Assembly: GCF_900110735.1 (NCBI RefSeq)
Contig: NZ_FOET01000024.1
Coordinates: 1-37,801 of the forward strand
DNA: 37,801 bases
Direction of reading: 5' to 3'
DNA from: Streptomyces radiopugnans
Lineage (GTDB): Bacteria > Actinomycetota > Actinomycetes > Streptomycetales > Streptomycetaceae
A program made the position numbers and the translations under genes. Positions 25,606 through 34,136 of this stretch are shown here, in pieces. Position 1 is the stretch's first letter. The number at the start of each line of letters is the position of its first letter. The notes beneath the pieces are model-generated. The model was not told the origin of the DNA, ran no database searches, and worked only from the letters and a program-made list of their open reading frames with translations.

Positions 25606-27195
25606 GTGAGCAAACCCGTAGTACTCATCGCCGAAGAACTCTCCCCGGCCACGGTCGACGCCCTCGGCCCGGACTTCGAGATCCGGCACTGCAACGGAGC
25701 CGACCGGGCCGAGCTCCTGACCGCCATCGCCGACGTCGACGCGATCCTGGTGCGCAGCGCCACCAAGGTCGACGCCGAGGCCATCGCCGCGGCCCGGCGG
25801 CTGAAGGTCGTCGCCCGCGCGGGAGTCGGCCTGGACAACGTCGACGTCTCCGCCGCCACCAAGGCCGGCGTGATGGTCGTCAACGCGCCAACCTCCAACA
25901 TCGTCACCGCGGCCGAGCTGGCCTGCGGCCTGCTCATCGCCACCGCCCGCAACATCCCGCAGGCCAACACCGCCCTGAAGAACGGCGAGTGGAAGCGCAG
26001 CAAGTACACCGGCGTGGAGCTGTCGGAGAAGACCCTCGGTGTCGTCGGCCTCGGCCGCATCGGCGTCCTGGTCGCCCAGCGGATGTCCGCCTTCGGCATG
26101 AGGGTCGTCGCCTACGACCCCTATGTGCAGCCCGCCCGGGCCGCGCAGATGGGAGTCAAGCTGCTCTCCCTGGACGAGCTGCTGGAGACCGCCGACTTCA
26201 TCACCGTCCACCTGCCCAAGACCCCCGAGACGCTGGGGCTGATCGGCGACGAGGCGCTCCACAAGGTCAAGCCGAGCGTGCGGATCGTCAACGCCGCGCG
26301 CGGCGGCATCGTGGACGAGGCGGCGCTGCTGTCGGCCCTGAAGGAGGGCCGGGTCGCGGGCGCGGGCCTGGACGTGTACGCCACCGAGCCGTGCACCGAC
26401 TCCCCGCTGTTCGCCTTCGACAACGTCGTGTGCACCCCGCACCTGGGCGCCTCCACCGGTGAGGCCCAGGAGAAGGCGGGCATCGCGGTCGCCCGCTCGG
26501 TGCGGCTGGCGCTGGCCGGCGAGCTGGTCCCGGACGCGGTCAACGTCCAGGGCGGCGTGATCGCCGAGGACGTCCGGCCCGGGCTGCCGCTGGCCGAGCG
26601 GCTGGGGCGGATCTTCACCGCGCTGGCGGGCGAGGTCGCCGTCCGGCTCGATGTCGAGGTCTACGGCGAGATCACCCAGCACGACGTCAAGGTGCTCGAA
26701 CTCTCCGCGCTCAAGGGCGTCTTCGAGGACGTCGTCGACGAGACGGTCAGCTACGTCAACGCGCCGCTGTTCGCGCAGGAGCGCGGGGTGGAGGTCCGGC
26801 TGACCACCAGCTCGGAGTCCCCGGAGCACCGCAACGTGGTGACCGTGCGCGGCACCCTGGCCGACGGCCAGGAGGTCTCGGTCTCGGGCACCCTCTCCGG
26901 TCCCAAGCACGTCCAGAAGATCGTCGCCGTCGGCGAGTACGACGTCGACCTGGCGCTGGCCGAGCACATGGCCTTCCTGCGGTACGCCGACCGTCCCGGT
27001 GTGGTGGGCACCCTCGGCCGCATCCTGGGCGAGGCCGGCATCAACATCGCCGGCATGCAGGTCTCCCGCGCCGAGGAGGGCGGTGAGGCACTGGTCGCCC
27101 TCACCGTGGACGGCCCCATCCCGGCTCCGGTGATGGGTGAGATCTCCCAGGAGATCGGCGCCACCTCGGCCCGCAACGTCAACCTGGAGGACTGA
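25606..27195 (+). CDS. serA: D-3-phosphoglycerate dehydrogenase (type I, with ASB and ACT domains)
   Basis: A 529-aa enzyme for the first committed step of serine synthesis (3-phosphoglycerate to 3-phosphohydroxypyruvate, NAD). The nucleotide motif GLGRIG is near residue 148. Catalytic elements are in NAARGGIVDE, the Glu of YATEP and His in TPHLGAST. The C-terminal half carries the allosteric substrate-binding (ASB) domain (about 320-450) and an ACT domain (about 455-529; VVGTLGRILGEAGINIAGMQVSR region) that gives serine feedback control in actinobacteria. GTG start with GAGGA spaced about 8 nt. Own promoter; not part of the ilv attenuator unit. Confidence 0.98.
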   Translation: MSKPVVLIAEELSPATVDALGPDFEIRHCNGADRAELLTAIADVDAILVRSATKVDAEAIAAARRLKVVARAGVGLDNVDVSAATKAGVMVVNAPTSNIVTAAELACGLLIATARNIPQANTALKNGEWKRSKYTGVELSEKTLGVVGLGRIGVLVAQRMSAFGMRVVAYDPYVQPARAAQMGVKLLSLDELLETADFITVHLPKTPETLGLIGDEALHKVKPSVRIVNAARGGIVDEAALLSALKEGRVAGAGLDVYATEPCTDSPLFAFDNVVCTPHLGASTGEAQEKAGIAVARSVRLALAGELVPDAVNVQGGVIAEDVRPGLPLAERLGRIFTALAGEVAVRLDVEVYGEITQHDVKVLELSALKGVFEDVVDETVSYVNAPLFAQERGVEVRLTTSSESPEHRNVVTVRGTLADGQEVSVSGTLSGPKHVQKIVAVGEYDVDLALAEHMAFLRYADRPGVVGTLGRILGEAGINIAGMQVSRAEEGGEALVALTVDGPIPAPVMGEISQEIGATSARNVNLED

Positions 27196-27248
27196 TCACA
27201 GGTCCCTCTCCCGGGTGAACTTCCGGGGGTGGGATCCGCAGGCCGCCA

Positions 27249-27280
27249 CGGCCCCGGCGCGAACCTCCGCGCCGGGGCCG
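27249..27280. terminator. Bidirectional terminator between serA and the PucR gene
   Basis: A perfect 13-bp stem (27249-27261 with 27268-27280), loop AACCTC, between two convergent genes. Confidence 0.75.
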
Positions 27281-27326
27281 AGCCGTTCCGCCACACCGCA
27301 GCCGGCGCCACCGCGGCGGCGGCCCG

Positions 27327-28523
27327 TCAGCCCCGGAGCAGCCGCGCCGTCTTCAGCGCCATGTGCAGCAGCAGCCGGTCCTCGCCGTCGTCCAGGTCGA
27401 GACCGGTGAGCTGCTCCACCCGCGACAGCCGGTAGTACAGCGTCTGCCGGTGGACGCCCAGCAGCGCCGCGGTGCGGCCCGCCTGGCCCGCGCAGTCCAG
27501 GAACGCCTCGGCGGTACGGGCCATCTCCCGGTGGGCGGGCTCCAGCAGCGCCCGCACCGACGGGTCCGGCGCGCCGGCCGCCGACGGCGAGCCGGACGGG
27601 CGGGCGAGCAGGGCCAGCAGCCGGTACGGCCCGATCCGGTCCCACCGCGCCACCGGCCCGAACCTGCTCTCCGCCCGCGCCGCCCGCGCCGCGGCCAGCG
27701 CCTGCCGCCAGGCGCGGGGCACTCCTCCCAGGCCCGTGCAGGGCTCGCCGATCCCCGCCACCGCCCCGGCGCGCGGCGAGCGCAGCAGCCGTTCGGCGGC
27801 GGTGCGGGCCGGATCCGTACCGCCGGGGGTGCGCAGCCGCACCAGCACGGCCAGGCCCTCCGCCCTCGGCACCGCGCACATCGCGACCGCGCCGGGGATC
27901 CCGGGCGCCGCCGACCGGCCCTCCGTCTCCGCCTCGCCCTCCCACGGCACCACGGCCACCACCGCCAGCGGCCCCGCCGCCACCGGCCCCAGCTCCCCGG
28001 CCAGTTCCGCCTCCGCGAGTTCCGCGGCCGCCCGGTGCCCCGGTGCCGCGGTGAGCAGGGCGCACAGCAGTTCGCCCCGGCGCGCGCCCGCCCGGGACTC
28101 GTCGGCCAGCAGCGCACCGATGCGGCGCGCGACGGCCTGCACGTCCGCCAGCCGGGGGTCGGACAGCTCCAGCGCACCGTCGTCCAGCAGCCAGATGTAG
28201 CCCAGCACCACACCGCCGTGCCGCACCGGCACGCAGATCCGGCCCCGCAGCACACCGGCCGACGGGTCCGGCGGAATCCGTACGGGCTCCACCGCCCGGG
28301 TGATGCCGAAGCTCTCGAACCACGCCCGCACCCGGGCGGTGGAGCGGCGCTGGAGGATCGAGCGGGTGCGCACCGGGTCCATCAGGAGGGCGCCGTCCTC
28401 CTCGTCACCCTCCCCCTCGTGGGCCCCGAAGGCGATCAGCCCGAAGTCGCGGTTCTCCAGTGTCGCGGGGGTGCCGAGGAGAGCGGTCACCTCGTCGATC
28501 AGCACCTGGTAGTCCTCGCGCAC
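27327..28523 (-). CDS. PucR-family regulator, probable proline-catabolism activator
   Basis: A 398-aa regulator. The N-terminal region (DYQVLIDEVTALLGTPATLENRDFGLIAFG...) is a sensor-like domain. The C-terminus has the PucR/CdaR helix-turn-helix GRTAALLGVHRQTLYYRLSRVEQLTG. It is transcribed divergently from proline dehydrogenase and pruA and is probably their regulator, as PutR-type proteins are in streptomycetes. The GTG at 28523 is chosen because the family starts just before DYQ; ATGs at 28577 and 28583 are in frame but lack a ribosome binding site and would place the start in the palindrome at 28581-28594. GAAAGG lies 12 nt before the chosen start. Confidence 0.85.
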   Translation of the reverse strand: MREDYQVLIDEVTALLGTPATLENRDFGLIAFGAHEGEGDEEDGALLMDPVRTRSILQRRSTARVRAWFESFGITRAVEPVRIPPDPSAGVLRGRICVPVRHGGVVLGYIWLLDDGALELSDPRLADVQAVARRIGALLADESRAGARRGELLCALLTAAPGHRAAAELAEAELAGELGPVAAGPLAVVAVVPWEGEAETEGRSAAPGIPGAVAMCAVPRAEGLAVLVRLRTPGGTDPARTAAERLLRSPRAGAVAGIGEPCTGLGGVPRAWRQALAAARAARAESRFGPVARWDRIGPYRLLALLARPSGSPSAAGAPDPSVRALLEPAHREMARTAEAFLDCAGQAGRTAALLGVHRQTLYYRLSRVEQLTGLDLDDGEDRLLLHMALKTARLLRG

Positions 28524-28580
28524 CGTTTCGCGCCGCCTTTCGCACACCGCCCGCGGCACACCCGCGGACACCGCCATTGT

Positions 28581-28594
28581 CATACAGGTGTATG
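28581..28594. promoter_or_regulatory. CATACA-GG-TGTATG palindrome in the pucR-putA divergent region
   Basis: A perfect 6+2+6 inverted repeat between the two divergent genes, 58 nt before the chosen PucR start and about 120 nt before proline dehydrogenase. A natural candidate for the PucR operator. Confidence 0.55.
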
Positions 28595-28714
28595 AGATCC
28601 GGGCCACGGAAGCGTGACAGCTGTCGATGGCGGGAAAGCGGAGCGATCCTTAGTTTCGACGGTGGCTCACCAGCCGCTCGAACACCGTCAGAGAACCGCC
28701 CGTGGAGGTGCCCC

Positions 28715-29641
28715 GTGCTGGGTCCCGTGCTCCTCGCGGCCGCGCGCAGCGACAACATCCGCCGCGTCGTGTCGGCCGCACCGGTCACCCGTCCCGTGGT
28801 GGACCGCTTCATCGCCGGAGAGCGCCTCGACCAGGCCATGGAGACCGTCCGCTCCCTGACCGGCCGGGGCCTGGAGGTCACCCTCGACCACCTGGGCGAG
28901 GACGTCACCGACCGCACCGAGGCCCTGCGCGCCCGCGACGCCTACCTGGCCCTGGCCGAGGCGCTGCGGGAGGCCGGTCTCGGGGTGCGGGCCGAGATGT
29001 CGGTGAAGCTCTCCGCCTTCGGGCAGTCCCTGCCGGACGGCGACGACATCGCCTACGAGGGCGTCCTGCGGGTCGCGGAGGCCGCCGCCGAGGCGGGCAC
29101 GACCGTCACCCTGGACATGGAGGACCACACCACGGTCGACTCCACGCTGGCCATCCTGGCGAAGCTGCGCGAGCGCTTCCCCGCCACGGGCGCGGTGCTC
29201 CAGTCGTACCTGTACCGCACCGAGGACGACTGCCGCGCCCTGGCCGGCGAGGGCTCCCGGGTCCGGCTGGTCAAGGGCGCCTACAAGGAGCCCGCGTCCG
29301 TCGCCCTCCAGGACAAGCACGAGGTGGACCGGGCGTACGTCCGCTGCCTGCGGATCCTGATGGCGGGCGAGGGCTACCCGATGATCGGCTCCCACGACCC
29401 GCGGATGGTGGCCATCGCCCAGGAACTGGCCCGCCGCGCCGGCCGCAAGCCGGACGAGTACGAGTTCCAGATGCTGTACGGCATCCGCACCGCCGAGCAG
29501 GAGCGGCTGGCCGGCGCCGGCCACCGGATGCGCGTGTACGTCCCGTACGGCACCGACTGGTACGGGTACTTCATGCGGCGCCTGGCCGAGCGCCCCGCGA
29601 ACCTGGCGTTCTTCCTGCGCTCGCTGGCCACCAGAGGCTGA
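28715..29641 (+). CDS. putA: Proline dehydrogenase (monofunctional PutA/PRODH)
   Basis: A 308-aa FAD enzyme that oxidises proline to pyrroline-5-carboxylate, passing electrons to the respiratory chain. It has the PRODH barrel signatures AEMSVKLSAFG, TLDMEDHTTVDSTL, QSYLYRTEDDC, RLVKGAYKEP, GSHD and the C-terminal YGTDWYGYFMRRLAERPAN region with substrate-binding Tyr and Arg residues. It is the short, single-function actinobacterial form. The GTG at 28715 has GGAGGTG five nt upstream. It is followed 68 nt later by pruA, so both steps to glutamate are in one operon. Confidence 0.96.
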   Translation: MLGPVLLAAARSDNIRRVVSAAPVTRPVVDRFIAGERLDQAMETVRSLTGRGLEVTLDHLGEDVTDRTEALRARDAYLALAEALREAGLGVRAEMSVKLSAFGQSLPDGDDIAYEGVLRVAEAAAEAGTTVTLDMEDHTTVDSTLAILAKLRERFPATGAVLQSYLYRTEDDCRALAGEGSRVRLVKGAYKEPASVALQDKHEVDRAYVRCLRILMAGEGYPMIGSHDPRMVAIAQELARRAGRKPDEYEFQMLYGIRTAEQERLAGAGHRMRVYVPYGTDWYGYFMRRLAERPANLAFFLRSLATRG

Positions 29642-29709
29642 GCGGGGCGCGACCGCGCAAGGCCCCGACGCACGACGACAGACCCGAACCCTCGAAGGAG
29701 GCACGGCTC

Positions 29710-31341
29710 ATGGACGCTGTGACCCAGGTCCCCACGCCGGTGAACGAGCCGGTGCACACCTACGCACCCGGCACCCCGGAGCGCGCCCGTCTCGAGACCA
29801 GGCTCAGGGAGCTGGCCGAGAACCCGATCGACCTGACGATGACGATCGGCGGGAAGCGGCGGCTCGGCGGCGGTGAGCGCTTCGACGTCGTACAGCCCCA
29901 CAACCACAAGGCGGTGCTGGGCACCGCCGCCCACGCCACCCGGCAGGACGCGCAGGAGGCCATCGACGCGGCGCTGGCCGCCGCCCCGATGTGGCGCTCG
30001 CTCTCCTTCGACGACCGTGCCGCGGTCTTCCTGCGGGCCGCCGAACTGCTGGCCGGTCCCTGGCGCGAGACGATGGCCGCCTCCACCATGCTCGGCCAGT
30101 CCAAGACGGCGCAGCAGGCGGAGATCGACACCCCCTGCGAGCTGATCGACTTCTGGCGCTTCAACGTCCACTACGCACGCCAGATCCTGGCCGAGCAGCC
30201 GGTCGCCAACTCCCCGGGCGTGTGGAACCGGATGGACCACCGTCCGCTGGAGGGCTTCGTCTACGCGATCACGCCCTTCAACTTCACCGCCATCGCGGGC
30301 AACCTCCCCACCGCACCGGCCCTGATGGGCAACACGGTGATCTGGAAGCCGTCCCCGACCCAGACGCACGCCGCCGTGCTGCTGATGCGCCTGCTGGAGG
30401 AAGCGGGGCTGCCGGACGGCGTCATCAACCTGCTGACCGGTGACGGCAAGGAGGTCTCGGAGGTGGCGCTGGCCCACCCCGACCTGGCCGGCATCCACTT
30501 CACCGGCTCGACGAAGACCTTCCAATACCTGTGGAAGACGGTCGGCAACAACATCGAGAACTACAAGACCTACCCGCGCCTGGTCGGCGAGACCGGCGGC
30601 AAGGACTTCGTCGTCGCCCACCCGTCGGCCGATCCGGCGGTGCTCAGGACCGCGCTGACCCGCGGCGCCTTCGAGTACCAGGGCCAGAAGTGCTCGGCCG
30701 CCTCGCGCGCCTACGTGCCGCGCTCCATCTGGGAGGGCGGTTTCAAGGAGGAGTTCACGGCCGAGGTCGAGGGCCTGACCATGGGCGACGTCACCGACCT
30801 GTCGAACTTCATGGGCGCCGTCATCGACGAGCGCGCCTTCGCCAAGAACAAGGCCGCCATCGAGCGCGCGGAGTCCGACCCGGCCTGCGAGATCGTCGCC
30901 GGCGGAAGCTGCGACGACAGCGTCGGCTACTTCGTCCGCCCGACCGTCATCACCTGCACCGACCCGGCCGGCGAGGTCTTCCGGCAGGAGTACTTCGGCC
31001 CGATCCTGGCCGTCCACGTCTACGAGGACGCGGAGTACGAGACGGTGCTGGAGCAGATGGAGTCGGTCGCCCCCTACGGCCTGACCGGCTGCGTCATCGC
31101 CCAGGACCGCGCCGCCGCCGCGCACGCCTGCGAGAAGCTGCGCTTCGCCGCCGGCAACTTCTACATCAACGACAAGCCCACCGGCGCCGTCGTCGGCCAG
31201 CAGCCCTTCGGCGGCGGCCGGGCCTCGGGCACCAACGACAAGGCGGGCTCCAAGCAGAACCTGACGCGCTGGACGTCCACCCGCTCCATCAAGGAGAACC
31301 TGATCCCGCCGACCGACTACCGCTACCCCCACATGGGCTGA
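29710..31341 (+). CDS. pruA: L-glutamate gamma-semialdehyde (P5C) dehydrogenase
   Basis: A 543-aa NAD-dependent aldehyde dehydrogenase that completes proline breakdown to glutamate. Catalytic Cys328 (GQKCSAASR), general base Glu294 (GETGGKDF), the NAD-binding PFNFTAIAGN loop and the C-terminal substrate motif PFGGGRASGTNDK are all present. Full length for the type found with monofunctional proline dehydrogenase. ATG with GAAGGAGG seven to eight bases upstream. Probably induced with proline dehydrogenase through the divergent PucR-type regulator. Confidence 0.98.
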   Translation: MDAVTQVPTPVNEPVHTYAPGTPERARLETRLRELAENPIDLTMTIGGKRRLGGGERFDVVQPHNHKAVLGTAAHATRQDAQEAIDAALAAAPMWRSLSFDDRAAVFLRAAELLAGPWRETMAASTMLGQSKTAQQAEIDTPCELIDFWRFNVHYARQILAEQPVANSPGVWNRMDHRPLEGFVYAITPFNFTAIAGNLPTAPALMGNTVIWKPSPTQTHAAVLLMRLLEEAGLPDGVINLLTGDGKEVSEVALAHPDLAGIHFTGSTKTFQYLWKTVGNNIENYKTYPRLVGETGGKDFVVAHPSADPAVLRTALTRGAFEYQGQKCSAASRAYVPRSIWEGGFKEEFTAEVEGLTMGDVTDLSNFMGAVIDERAFAKNKAAIERAESDPACEIVAGGSCDDSVGYFVRPTVITCTDPAGEVFRQEYFGPILAVHVYEDAEYETVLEQMESVAPYGLTGCVIAQDRAAAAHACEKLRFAAGNFYINDKPTGAVVGQQPFGGGRASGTNDKAGSKQNLTRWTSTRSIKENLIPPTDYRYPHMG

Positions 31342-31361
31342 CCTCCCTCAGCGGCCCATGA

Positions 31362-31401
31362 GCGGCGCCCCCGCCCGGATCCGTCCGGACGGGGGCGCCG
31401 C
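31362..31401. terminator. Terminator between pruA and the Uma2 gene
   Basis: An 18-position stem with one mismatch (31362-31379 with 31384-31401), loop TCCG, between convergent genes; may act in both directions. Confidence 0.75.
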
Positions 31402-31419
31402 CGCGCGGGACAGGCGGTG

Positions 31420-32082
31420 TCAGGCGTTGCGGCGCGGGCCGGTGATCGCCTCCCCGATCACGAAGCCCTTCGCCGCGCCGTCGGGGATCGCCACCTCGGT
31501 CCCGTACGGGACGCGGGTCTCGGCGGCGTAGACGGCCTCGCCGGGGGAGGGGGAGGTCAGCACGGTGACGGTGCCGTGGCCGTCGTGGTCGTCGATCAGG
31601 ACGTACACCGGCACCCCCGCGCGGGCGTACGCGCGGCGCTTGTGGATGCGGTCGCGCTCGATCGCGCGGTGCCCGGGGGAGACCACCTCGACGACCATCT
31701 CCACACAGGACGCCTTCAGCCCCAGCCCGTCCTCGGTGACGTGCTCGGCGTCGTCCTCGGGGGCGACGAACAGGTCGGGGACGTAGGCCGTCAGCTCGTG
31801 GATGACGTTCATGTCGTTCCTGGCGGCGTACTCACTTTCCGCCAGGAAGAACACAAGTGCGTCCCGGAGACGGTTGACGATCTGACCGTGGCAGTGGCGG
31901 CCGGTGGGAGACACTTCGATGGACCCCTCGACGATCTCGGCGTGAAAGCCCTCGGGGAGTTCCAAGGTTTTCCACGCCTGCCACAGAGCCTCGTCCAGAT
32001 CGGCACGGGGCGGGGCCTCCGGCTCCTCCTCGGTCTCGTCGACCTCGGTGACCTCGGGCGCCTCGTGCGTGAGAGCGGTCAT
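31420..32082 (-). CDS. Uma2-family (DUF820) PD-(D/E)XK nuclease-like protein
   Basis: A 220-aa protein with an acidic N-terminal extension (about residues 1-35) and a restriction-endonuclease-like fold. Family marks are EIVEGSIEVSPTGRHCHG, the YVPDLFVAPED strand (catalytic Asp), EMVVEVVSPGHRAIERDR (catalytic Glu) and the HKRRAYARAGVPVYVLID segment with the conserved Lys. Uma2 genes are abundant and poorly understood in actinobacteria and cyanobacteria; suggested roles include selfish or transposon-derived nucleases. The ATG at 32082 has AGGAGGAGGTG seven bases upstream. Solitary gene with its own A/T-richer upstream region. Confidence 0.88.
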   Translation of the reverse strand: MTALTHEAPEVTEVDETEEEPEAPPRADLDEALWQAWKTLELPEGFHAEIVEGSIEVSPTGRHCHGQIVNRLRDALVFFLAESEYAARNDMNVIHELTAYVPDLFVAPEDDAEHVTEDGLGLKASCVEMVVEVVSPGHRAIERDRIHKRRAYARAGVPVYVLIDDHDGHGTVTVLTSPSPGEAVYAAETRVPYGTEVAIPDGAAKGFVIGEAITGPRRNA

Positions 32083-32492
32083 GGCGTAGCACCTCCTCCT
32101 TGAAGTATGGGCGGGCTCTTCGTCGCGGTACAGCGCGTACGGCGGTACGGGTGCGACGTCGGTGACGCCAGAGCCCGTCCGCCCGTGCGCGCCCACAAGA
32201 CCCCAACCCTCGCCCGAACGGGTGAAGTGTGCGGCGTCACAGTGACGAAACCGCAGGTCGGAGAAGGTCCCGTCTCAGATAGTAGGAAGGCCAACTAACC
32301 GGCGGGACATTACAGCTTTCAGCCCTTACTTTGGTAGGAGCCGAACGTCTCGCTCCATCAGCGAATGGCGGATGAGGCGCCGTGCCCGTCGCAGGTGACC
32401 CCTGCCGCACCGGCCGCCCCCGCCCTTACGGCGCGCTCGGGAATCCCTCCTCTTTCCACCCTCCGGTTCTTCCGTCCCCCAGGGAGTTCGCC
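32083..32492. promoter_or_regulatory. Divergent control region between Uma2 and the 44-aa gene
   Basis: 410 bp without a supported gene. It holds a 13-base perfect palindrome CGTCACAGTGACG (32235-32247), an imperfect repeat TAGTAGG-AAGG-CCAACTA (32280-32297) and an A/T-rich stretch (32300-32340). On the minus strand CATACT near 32104-32109 is a possible -10 box for Uma2. Confidence 0.4.
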
Positions 32493-32627
32493 ATGGACGC
32501 GACCGCACGCCGCCGCCCCCGCCACACCGCCCGCGACCACCACGACAACGCCGACCGCCGCAACGCGGCCGCCGCTCTCCAGCGGGCGCTGGACCGCCGG
32601 GACAACGGCGGCGCCACCGGCCACTGA
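32493..32627 (+). CDS. 44-aa hydrophilic small protein
   Basis: A small frame starting MDATARRRPRHTARDHHDN and ending in ALQRALDRRDNGGATGH. It is rich in Arg, His, Asp and Ala, with no membrane segment; the central RRNAAAALQRALDRR part could form an amphipathic helix. AGGGAG lies six bases before the ATG. Two consecutive terminator-like hairpins follow, which supports a separate transcription unit. I recall similar tiny proteins in streptomycetes but no function. Confidence 0.6.
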   Translation: MDATARRRPRHTARDHHDNADRRNAAAALQRALDRRDNGGATGH

Positions 32628-32643
32628 GGCCGGCTCCGCCGCC

Positions 32644-32679
32644 CGTCCGGCCCGCGCCCGCCCGGACGCGGGCCGGACG
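32644..32679 (+). terminator. Terminator after the 44-aa gene, first hairpin
   Basis: A perfect 13-bp stem (32644-32656 with 32667-32679) with a 10-nt loop. Confidence 0.65.
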
Positions 32680-32703
32680 CCCCAGGCCGTAACGCCGTAC
32701 GAG

Positions 32704-32759
32704 CCGCCGTGCGGGCCGCGCCCGGAACCGAAGGGTCCCGGCCGCGGCTCGCACGGCGG
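32704..32759 (+). terminator. Second hairpin upstream of leuB
   Basis: A 17-bp stem with a single G-U pair (32704-32720 with 32743-32759), enclosing a smaller imperfect GGAACC/GGGTCC stem. Confidence 0.6.
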
Positions 32760-32846
32760 TACGGCGGCGCTCGGGCGGCGCTCGTACGGCGCCGGAGTGC
32801 TCGGTCCGCATCGCGGACAGCGCGTGTCATCTCCTGGGACGAGCGG

Positions 32847-32852
32847 TATGGT
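32847..32852 (+). promoter_or_regulatory. -10 box for a leaderless leuB transcript
   Basis: TATGGT ends seven bases before the ATG at 32860; there is no ribosome binding site between them. Confidence 0.5.
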
Positions 32853-32859
32853 CCCTCCC

Positions 32860-33903
32860 ATGTCTCGCAGCATCGACCTCGCAGTGATCCCCGGTGACGG
32901 CATCGGCCGGGAAGTCGTGGCCCAGGGCCTGAAGGTCCTGTCCGCCGTCCTTCCGCAGGACGCGAAGCTGCAGACACGGGAGTACGACCTCGGCGCGAAG
33001 CGCTGGCACGCCACCGGAGAGACCCTGCCGGACGCGGAGCTGGAGCGGCTCAAGGGGCACGACGCCATCCTGCTCGGCGCGATCGGCGACCCCTCGGTCC
33101 CCTCCGGGGTGCTGGAGCGCGGGCTGCTGCTCAAGCTGCGCTTCGCCTTCGACCACTACGTCAACCTGCGCCCCTCGAAGCTCTTCCCGAACACGGCGAC
33201 CCCGCTGGAGGGCCGCCCGGACATCGACTTCGTCGTCGTCCGGGAGGGCACCGAGGGCCCGTACACCGGCAACGGCGGCTCCCTGCGCACCGGCACCCCG
33301 GCCGAGGTGGCCACCGAGGTCAGCGTGAACACCGCATACGGCGTGGAGCGCGTGGTGCGGGACGCCTACGAGCGGGCGAAGGCCCGGCCGCGCAGGAAGC
33401 TCACGCTGGTCCACAAGAACAACGTCCTCGTGCACGCCGGCCACCTGTGGAAGAACATCTTCGACCGGGTCGGCGAGGAGTACCCCGAGGTCACCACCGA
33501 CTACCTGCACGTGGACGCCGCGACGATCTTCTTCGTCACCCAGCCCGAGCGCTTCGACGTGATCGTCACCGACAACCTCTTCGGCGACATCCTCACCGAC
33601 CTCGCCGCCGCCGTCACCGGCGGCATCGGACTGGCCGCCTCCGGGAACATCAACCCCACCGGCGCCTTCCCGTCGATGTTCGAGCCGGTCCACGGCTCCG
33701 CGCCCGACATCGCCGGCACCGGCAAGGCCGACCCCACCGCGACGATCCTGTCCGTCGCGCTGATGCTGCGGCACCTGGGCCTCGACCCCGAGGCGGCCCG
33801 CATCGAGGACGCGGTCTCGGCCGACCTCGCGGAGCGCTCCGCCGCCCGCGCCCGCACCACCGACGAGATCGGCGACGCCCTCGCGGCGCGAGTAGCCGGC
33901 TGA
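32860..33903 (+). CDS. leuB: 3-isopropylmalate dehydrogenase
   Basis: A 347-aa NAD-dependent decarboxylating dehydrogenase of leucine synthesis. It opens with LAVIPGDGIGREV. The substrate arginines and GTEGPYTGNGG loop, the Lys in LVHKNNVL, the metal-binding DNLFGDILTDLAAAVTGGIGLAASGNI region (here identified by its start) and the NAD-binding EPVHGSAPDIAGTGKADPTA segment are all present. The actinobacterial LeuB family is of this length. The ATG at 32860 is preferred over an upstream extension because the homologous region starts there and a -10 box lies just before it. Separate from leuCD, which are not in the window. Confidence 0.97.
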   Translation: MSRSIDLAVIPGDGIGREVVAQGLKVLSAVLPQDAKLQTREYDLGAKRWHATGETLPDAELERLKGHDAILLGAIGDPSVPSGVLERGLLLKLRFAFDHYVNLRPSKLFPNTATPLEGRPDIDFVVVREGTEGPYTGNGGSLRTGTPAEVATEVSVNTAYGVERVVRDAYERAKARPRRKLTLVHKNNVLVHAGHLWKNIFDRVGEEYPEVTTDYLHVDAATIFFVTQPERFDVIVTDNLFGDILTDLAAAVTGGIGLAASGNINPTGAFPSMFEPVHGSAPDIAGTGKADPTATILSVALMLRHLGLDPEAARIEDAVSADLAERSAARARTTDEIGDALAARVAG

Positions 33904-33904
33904 C

Positions 33905-33933
33905 GCCCGGCCGTACGCTCCGTCCGGCCGGGC
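33905..33933 (+). terminator. leuB terminator
   Basis: A perfect 9-bp stem (33905-33913 with 33925-33933) starting two bases after the stop codon. Confidence 0.65.
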
Positions 33934-34025
33934 CGCAGGCGCTCGGCCGCTGGGCTACTCGGCGGTTGGGTGCGAACATCTACCACCAGGACCGCCCACC
34001 CGTGACCCCATGCGGTCTGCTGCCC

Positions 34026-34036
34026 CCGATAATCGG
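34026..34036 (+). promoter_or_regulatory. ilvE promoter: CCGATAATCGG palindrome with embedded -10
   Basis: GATAAT is close to the consensus -10 box and forms the centre of a perfect 11-base palindrome about 100 nt before ilvE. A repressor binding here would block the promoter. Confidence 0.45.
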
Positions 34037-34136
34037 ACATGGGGCCGCTGTACGCAGGGAAGCTCGGACGTCCTAGTACCGATCGGGGCGACGGGAGCGC
34101 GGTCCACCACGACACCCAGTGAAGGACGCGCTCACC

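Noticed and set aside
31420..32082. Uma2 gene plus neighbours as a mobile element
   Set aside because: No transposase, target duplication or inverted ends were seen; codon use matches the surroundings.
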